In this document: in pieces, positions 17,148 through 21,497 of the stretch
How the letters are laid out: the number at the start of each line of letters is the position of its first letter
Position numbering within the stretch: the first letter of the stretch is position 1
Source: Strongylocentrotus pallidus
Lineage: Eukaryota > Echinodermata > Echinoidea > Camarodonta > Strongylocentrotidae
DNA: 21,497 nt
Direction of reading: 5' to 3'
Assembly (NCBI GenBank): GCA_030265145.1
Contig: JARBES010000133.1
Location: forward strand, 27,345,595-27,367,091
The notes under the pieces: model-generated
Seen by the model: only the letters and a program-made list of their open reading frames with translations
Told to the model about the DNA's origin: nothing
Database searches by the model: none
Position numbers and translations under genes: made by a program

Positions 17148-17399
17148 CTAGTGTAGTAGTAACTACTGGTGGTGTGGTTTGTGGTGGTGGTGTGGTAGGT
17201 GGTGGTGGTGTGGTAGGCTGTGGTGGTGTGGTAGGCTGCGGTGGTGTTGTAGGTGGTGGCATTGTTGTAGGTGGTGGAGAGGTCTCGCACCTGTTACCCG
17301 TATAACCATCATAACAGGTGCACACATATCCTGTCATATCACCTCGTCTGCTACAATATCCTCCATTCATACACGGCTGAGGCGAACAGGGGTCCACCT
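17148..17399 (-). CDS. EGF-like module 5 plus Thr/Pro-rich stalk exon
   Basis: 252 bp, 84 codons, phase 1-1. The first half, VDPCSPQPCMNGGYC then GYVCTCYDGYTGNRCET, is a standard EGF module. The second half is a mucin-like run of PPPTT, PPQPTT and PPPPTT units ending VVTTTLG. Such a stalk is likely to be O-glycosylated and rigid, spacing the N-terminal EGF cluster from the HYR-sushi part. The repeat DNA makes the stalk likely to vary in length between alleles. Confidence 0.88.
17158..17280 (-). repeat. Coding minisatellite for the Pro/Thr stalk
   Basis: GGTGGTGTGGTAGG-like units of about 18-21 bp on the + strand encode repeated PPxPTT blocks. The number of units is likely variable between alleles. 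Confidence 0.8.
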
Positions 17400-18261
17400 C
17401 TGTAAAAGAAATCATGGAATCAAAATGTTACCAGTAAGCTGCCAAGCTAATATAAAAGACCTGGGAAGGGTCGGTTAAATAAAGAGTTAAAAACGGAGAG
17501 CACTTCCATTCCACAATAGTTGCACTCGACGAGAAATGCAATGTCCATAAACTCTAAGTCAAGTATGATCACAAGGTTTGCAGATTTGTGTTTGTTGTGA
17601 TTGATTCAGATCACTTGCAACTCTTTATATAACGGAGCGATGCTTTGTCGCTAAATTGCATCAGAAACAAAATACTTTAATGGTAAAGAGTCGTATTTAA
17701 TCATTATCATTACATGATGTGAAAAGTATCTTTTTTAGACAAAACCTTCACGAATAATAGCATCTGATCATTGATGACCTTATTCACTTTCAAAAAAGCA
17801 AGATAAGTATATGTACTTTTCAGGACCCCTCAATCCTCCCTCTCTATCTCACATGGTGCACTCGCAAGCCTACTGTATAAGTATATGTATGTAGAATTTC
17901 AATCTTCGATACAGAAGTTATTGTTTGTTCAGAGTCTGCTCATTTATGAATCTAAGTTTTGCTGAAAAAGAGATGTGCTTAGAAACCGAAACGTTCAGCA
18001 ACATTCAATCTCAAGTATGAGAGCACCAATGAAAAAATAAAAGGAGAGAAAAAAATAATAATTAAACTTACGATAATATGTCTTTGTCTCGGAAGAAAAG
18101 AAAAGTATTTTGATGAAGAATGTCTCCTTACAGGGGAAGTGCAATATTGTTGAGGGAAAAAAAGGGGGAGGTGGTTAAAATTTCCCTAACCTTTTACAAG
18201 CAAAATTGAAAAAGAAAAGAGGAGTTGGGATGCCCCATCCCCTGGCGCTCCCCAAGCTTAC
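17400..18261 (-). other. Intron between EGF4 and EGF5
   Basis: 862 bp of AT-rich sequence. No exon, repeat family or RNA gene is recognised. Confidence 0.6.
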
Positions 18262-18378
18262 CTATTTCACAATCGGTACCAGAATACATGGTAGAACAAT
18301 CACATTGGTATCCCTGTCCGTAGATCCCTGTACTGGTACATACTCCGTTGTTTTGACATGGAATTGAGGCACAACCGA
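18262..18378 (-). CDS. EGF-like module 4 exon
   Basis: 117 bp, 39 codons, phase 1-1, after a TTTCTAG acceptor and before GTAAGCTT. The peptide GCASIPCQNNGVC, STGIYGQGYQCDC, MYSGTDCEI has six cysteines in the C-x5-C-x5-C-x~11-C-x-C-x8-C order. The loop with YQCDC and the SGTDC end are typical. It joins EGF5 through a split Glu codon. Confidence 0.87.
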   Translation of the reverse strand, partial: SVVPQFHVKTTEYVPVQGSTDRDTNVIVLPCILVPIVK

Positions 18379-18768
18379 CTAGAAAGGACAAATAGAATTA
18401 AGAGAATGGGATAAGCCGTAATCAAGCATATTATATTGATATCTTTAAAGTTTAGCTAGTGACTTGATAACTGATATGTCTCGATCATGATCGTATGCAA
18501 TCTGTATTTCAGCTGATGTAAAATTTATATATATTATATTCTCCAAATATTGTATACATAATAACCCTTACCTGTACTCTCCGATATGCATTATATATAG
18601 TTAATGATAAGTGAAGATGTCACTCTCCCCACATCATTTAATGAACTATTGTTTAGATATCTCCTCTATATGTTTCATCCTTCACAATAATTGTCCACTT
18701 CAATTCACTATTCTCTTTTATTGTGACGGATTTCATGCATTATCTTTCTTTCCTAGGATGGATCTTAC
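18379..18768 (-). other. Intron between EGF3 and EGF4
   Basis: 390 bp, AT-rich. It has a 12-bp perfect palindrome CGATCATGATCG at 18482-18493, probably chance. Nothing else is seen. Confidence 0.6.
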
Positions 18769-18882
18769 CTGTGTATTGGCATTGTGGACCTGTGTATATG
18801 GTCCGACATTCACATTGGTATGAAGAAGCATCGATTTTAGTACACACACCACTATTTTGACATGGTCCCGTTCTGCATGGAT
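18769..18882 (-). CDS. EGF-like module 3 exon
   Basis: 114 bp, 38 codons, phase 1-1, between a CTCTCTCAG acceptor and a GTAAGATC donor. The peptide PCRTGPCQNSGVC, KIDASSYQCEC, IYTGPQCQYT is a regular EGF module closely related in sequence to EGF4 (shared PCQN-GVC and YQC-C). The two probably arose by exon duplication within the gene. Confidence 0.87.
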
Positions 18883-19467
18883 CTGAGAGAGAGAAATAAC
18901 AGAAAAAATACAAAATATTTGTTGACAAAAAAGCATCCCACTTTATGTTTGATGTTTTGTATTTTGCAATAGTATGAAACAGATTGTTAGTTGTTTGATA
19001 CATTATTAATCACCCGTAACTTAAACGTGCTGTGTAAAAAGTGGAAGTGGGGCCGTAACGAGAAAGATTTTATTCAGATAAAGACGAAGTTATCGTAATT
19101 TATATAACCGATGAGGTTAATCTGCAGATTTATTACGTATTTGATTACATCATGAGAAAAGAACTAAAAATTAGTGACTAAAAGTGGAAAAATTATATTC
19201 GCAAAAAAAATGTTGATCTATACGCAAGCCCTGTCAAATTGTATTTCATCAAAGTCAAGAGCTTGTTAAGTAAGATGCAAATAGGTAGGAGATTGGTTGA
19301 AATGTCACTAACCTACATCTCAGTTAATGGTTCGATTTCAAAAATCTACATCATATTTTGACTCGCTCAAAGGGAACTTGGCGATAGCCGATAGACAATT
19401 CGATTTCTATGATGAGAGAGAAGATGTTCTCCAAGGATGCGTCTTTGCATCAATACTCTTTATTTAC
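18883..19467 (-). other. Intron between EGF2 and EGF3
   Basis: 585 bp of AT-rich sequence with no recognisable element or exon. Confidence 0.6.
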
Positions 19468-19587
19468 CTGGTTCTATTTCACATCTAGTACCGGTATATC
19501 CAGCCGAGCAGAAACACTGAACTTCGTCAGCAGAGTTAAGGTGACACATTCCGCCATTTTGACACGGGCTAGAGGTACATGGGTGAA
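19468..19587 (-). CDS. EGF-like module 2 exon
   Basis: 120 bp, 40 codons, phase 1-1. The peptide HPCTSSPCQNGGMC, LNSADEVQCFCSAGYTG, TRCEIEP is a complete six-cysteine EGF module. The acceptor (GAAATAATAG) is set directly beside a pyrimidine-rich minisatellite in the intron. The donor is CCAG|GTAAATAA. Confidence 0.87.
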
Positions 19588-19612
19588 CTATTATTTCAGA
19601 TACGGGTAAGGG

Positions 19613-19743
19613 ATGGGTGGGGAATAGGTACGTAATGGGTGGGGAATAGGTACGAAATGGGTATGGTGGGGAATAGGTATGGTGGGGAATAGGTACGAAA
19701 TGGGTGGGGAATAGGTACGGAAAGGGTGCGGAAAGGGGTAGAA
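19613..19743. repeat. Intronic minisatellite, about 21-22 bp unit
   Basis: About six imperfect units of ATGGGTGGGGAATAGGTACG. They are G-rich on the + strand and C/T-rich in the transcript. It ends about 25 bp upstream of the EGF2 acceptor, so it takes the place of the usual branch-point and polypyrimidine region. Confidence 0.88.
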
Positions 19744-20427
19744 AAGAGGTAAAGCAGGAATAGGGGTTAATGGAAGATTGTAACAGGTGCAATGGAGAAA
19801 GAATATGAATGAAAGTTAACTGCTGAAGAATTAAATATATTTACTGTTACTTACATTATGCTCTTCATTGTAGATATATATTTGTCTAATAATATAAATT
19901 ATACATTATTGTTTAACAATTTTATCTACATAATTGAATTAAAAGAAGAGACTGCACCATGTTATTCCAATATCGATATATTAAAAGGATACTAACACTA
20001 ACCAGAATTGCATTGACTACAGGTGTGTAATGTCTATCAAAATATCAGATGTATAACATTAGAATTTGAAAATAAAAATAATTTCACAAATAATAAAAAA
20101 ATAATAATAACACAAGCAAATATACTTTATTATGTCGTTACAAGTTATAGCATTTCATGCGTCTTCTATGTCATTATTATTAAAGAAAATTATGGAGGTT
20201 AAAAAGAACAAAAGCAAAATGTCTTTCGAATTACAATTATATTTACTACATAGAGGAAGGATTGCACTTCTTCTAATCTCGTATAAAGCCTCGCTATTGC
20301 TTAAACTTTTATCGAGCGTCATTTTGAAAAAAGTTATTATTAAAAAGAAAGAAAAGGTAACAATAGTTAGATAGCCTTGGTTACTTATTACACCCACTCA
20401 TTATTGGAATGTTGGTTACATATTACA

Positions 20428-20555
20428 CCAAGTCACACCAACGAGATGGTCAGTAGACAGACAATAGACTGAACAAAGCTTATATAACCACCGAAAGGTC
20501 GAGAAATCGGTCGGTAATCAGTCGATTTGGAGTCATTGTAGCGGTGTGGCTGGGG
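20428..20555. mobile_element. MITE-like element, CAGTCACAC family, copy 2
   Basis: About 128 bp with ends CCAAGTCACACCAACGAGA and GGAGTCATTGTAGCGGTGTG, the right end followed by GCTGGGG. The ends are inverted repeats of each other in part (GTCACACC against GGTGTGGC). Same orientation as the unit at 16322. Confidence 0.6.
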
Positions 20556-20563
20556 TATTTTTA

Positions 20564-20670
20564 CCTCGGCCAATCCGACGAGACAGACACAAGACCGGAA
20601 ACAGAATTGCATTACTCCGAATAGCCAACTTATTGTTCGGTTGGAGTCGGTTTTGGCGGTGTAACTGGGA
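20564..20670. mobile_element. MITE-like element, CAGTCACAC family, copy 3 (diverged)
   Basis: About 107 bp starting CCTCGGCCAATCCGACGAGA and ending GGAGTCGGTTTTGGCGGTGT followed by AACTGGG. Shares the CCGACGAGAC and GGAGTC..TTTGGC..TGTGACTGGG words with the unit at 16322. Adjacent to copy 2 in head-to-tail order, 8 bp apart. Confidence 0.55.
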
Positions 20671-20704
20671 TTAATAAGGTGCATCGGTGTCCCCCGTCAC
20701 TTAC

Positions 20705-20887
20705 CCATTTCTGTTGTTGGTATCAAAGTGGTAGGAGGCGCCATGGTCGAACCATCGCACGGTGCATTGACTGAAAAGGCACCGTCCAAACACACACAAA
20801 CATACGAGTTCTCGTTAGCTCCGCTGAGTAAACATTGTTTGTGGTTGACGCCACAGGTTAGGACCTCATCTGCACATGGCGCTTGGT
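20705..20887 (-). CDS. EGF-like module 1 (first in window) with Thr-rich linker
   Basis: 183 bp, 61 codons, phase 1-1, after an ATGTCCAG acceptor and before GTAAGTGA. The peptide QAPCADEVLTCGVNHKQC, NSYVCVCLDGAFSVNAPC has six cysteines at EGF spacing (C-x6-C-x6-C-x11-C-x-C-x10-C), followed by MAPPTTLIPTTEM, a short Thr/Pro linker. No start codon or signal peptide is present and the phase-1 acceptor means more exons lie to the right of the window. Confidence 0.82.
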
Positions 20888-21497
20888 CTGGACATAGAGG
20901 TATACGAGGAAGACAAAATAGTTAAAAAATCATATTAGTTTAGACATTGATTCAAACAATGTATGAGTAAGATTGCATACTGTTATCAGATTGATGGGGG
21001 ATGTTACCTCTTAGTAATTGTCTGCTCAAATGAACTACCCCTCTATTTTCTAGTCCAACTCTTAGGTTTGAGGGATTTTTGAATTGCATTGAGAACTGTT
21101 TACGAGAGTACACCATTATCAAAGCAAGGACATCAAGGATTATTATTTACACCATTCGTTTTCGTATTGTATATTTCCAGATTGGGTTAGGCCAAAATAA
21201 TGGGGGAGACCACAACTACTTTGTTTATGTGTATTTTGTGAGCATTCTTTAACTTTGTTTACAGGAGTTGTTCATGCATGTCTATATTGAAATTATATCA
21301 CACGTTATACTTGCAAACTAAGTTGATATACGTATATACCAAGAGCCACTAACGTTGCATAAGGGGTATCATGAGAAGACAGCGCCCCCCCCCCCCGAAT
21401 CAAACATAGAAAAATAGATTTGACATATGATTTACTGCCGACTAATTTGAATCTATTATTTTTGTTCAAATCGGTTGGCGTATCCCCATGGTCGTAC
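20888..21497 (-). other. Intron at the right edge
   Basis: 610 bp of AT-rich sequence with a C run at about 21386-21397. No further exon with a cysteine pattern and splice sites is recognised, so the 5' part of the gene is outside. Confidence 0.55.

Larger units (their letters stand above)
19588..20704 (-). other. Intron between EGF1 and EGF2
   Basis: 1117 bp. It contains the minisatellite at 19613-19743, an AT-rich middle, and two neighbouring CAGTCACAC-family MITE units at 20428-20555 and 20564-20670. Confidence 0.7.

Noticed and set aside
17179-17478. Trp/Cys-rich open frame on the + strand
   Set aside because: It is the antisense reading of the Pro/Thr stalk repeat and EGF5. The minus strand has the exon with splice sites and EGF cysteines.
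18482-18493. Palindrome CGATCATGATCG
   Set aside because: A 12-bp palindrome is expected occasionally in 21 kb, and nothing around it suggests a function.

Overview
The window looks like nuclear DNA of an invertebrate deuterostome, most likely a sea urchin or a close echinoderm relative. The evidence is an AT-rich base composition, small phase-1 exons each coding one extracellular module, HYR (hyalin-type) domains joined to EGF and sushi modules, many small inverted-repeat transposons in introns, and high intron turnover between near-identical copies. The species call is inference. No prokaryotic, viral, tRNA, rRNA or CRISPR feature is visible.

Left edge (about 1-1870, + strand): the last two coding exons of a gene ending in a coiled coil (612-668 and 990-1139) and its 3' UTR, which carries a roughly 200-bp MITE-like element. 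Facing it across a coding-empty 3.2 kb is the main gene, read on the minus strand from beyond the right edge down to 4328. Opposed poly(A) signals near 1843-1892 suggest that the two transcripts meet tail to tail.

Main gene, 5' to 3' (right to left): six EGF-like modules (20887 to 16513), the fifth followed by a Thr/Pro-rich stalk. Then come two HYR domains, a six-cysteine sushi domain, a 166-167 residue exon with two poly-Arg furin-type sites, an ephrin-receptor-like (GCC2/GCC3) cysteine module, and a last exon with one transmembrane helix and a long proline-rich cytoplasmic tail. Every junction checked is phase 1 and stays in frame, so the product should be a cleavable type I membrane receptor or adhesion protein. 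The HYR-HYR-sushi-ephrin-like order recalls SVEP1/polydom, but here it is membrane-anchored with a signalling-type tail.

The HYR-to-transmembrane block occurs twice in the same orientation: copy B (10999-16066), contiguous with the EGF exons, and copy A (4935-10110 plus the tail to 4328), contiguous with the 3' end. They are separated by about 790 bp of unrelated sequence and a 100-N assembly gap (10899-10998) that has swallowed the rest of copy B's tail. Coding exons differ by about 6% and introns by more. Copy-specific insertions include a MITE with a clean empty site in the other copy, a tandem duplication that re-copies part of an exon, and short insertions flanked by direct repeats. The block is either a real tandem duplication giving two alternative 3' halves, or two haplotypes placed in series by the assembler. 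This is the main question the window raises.
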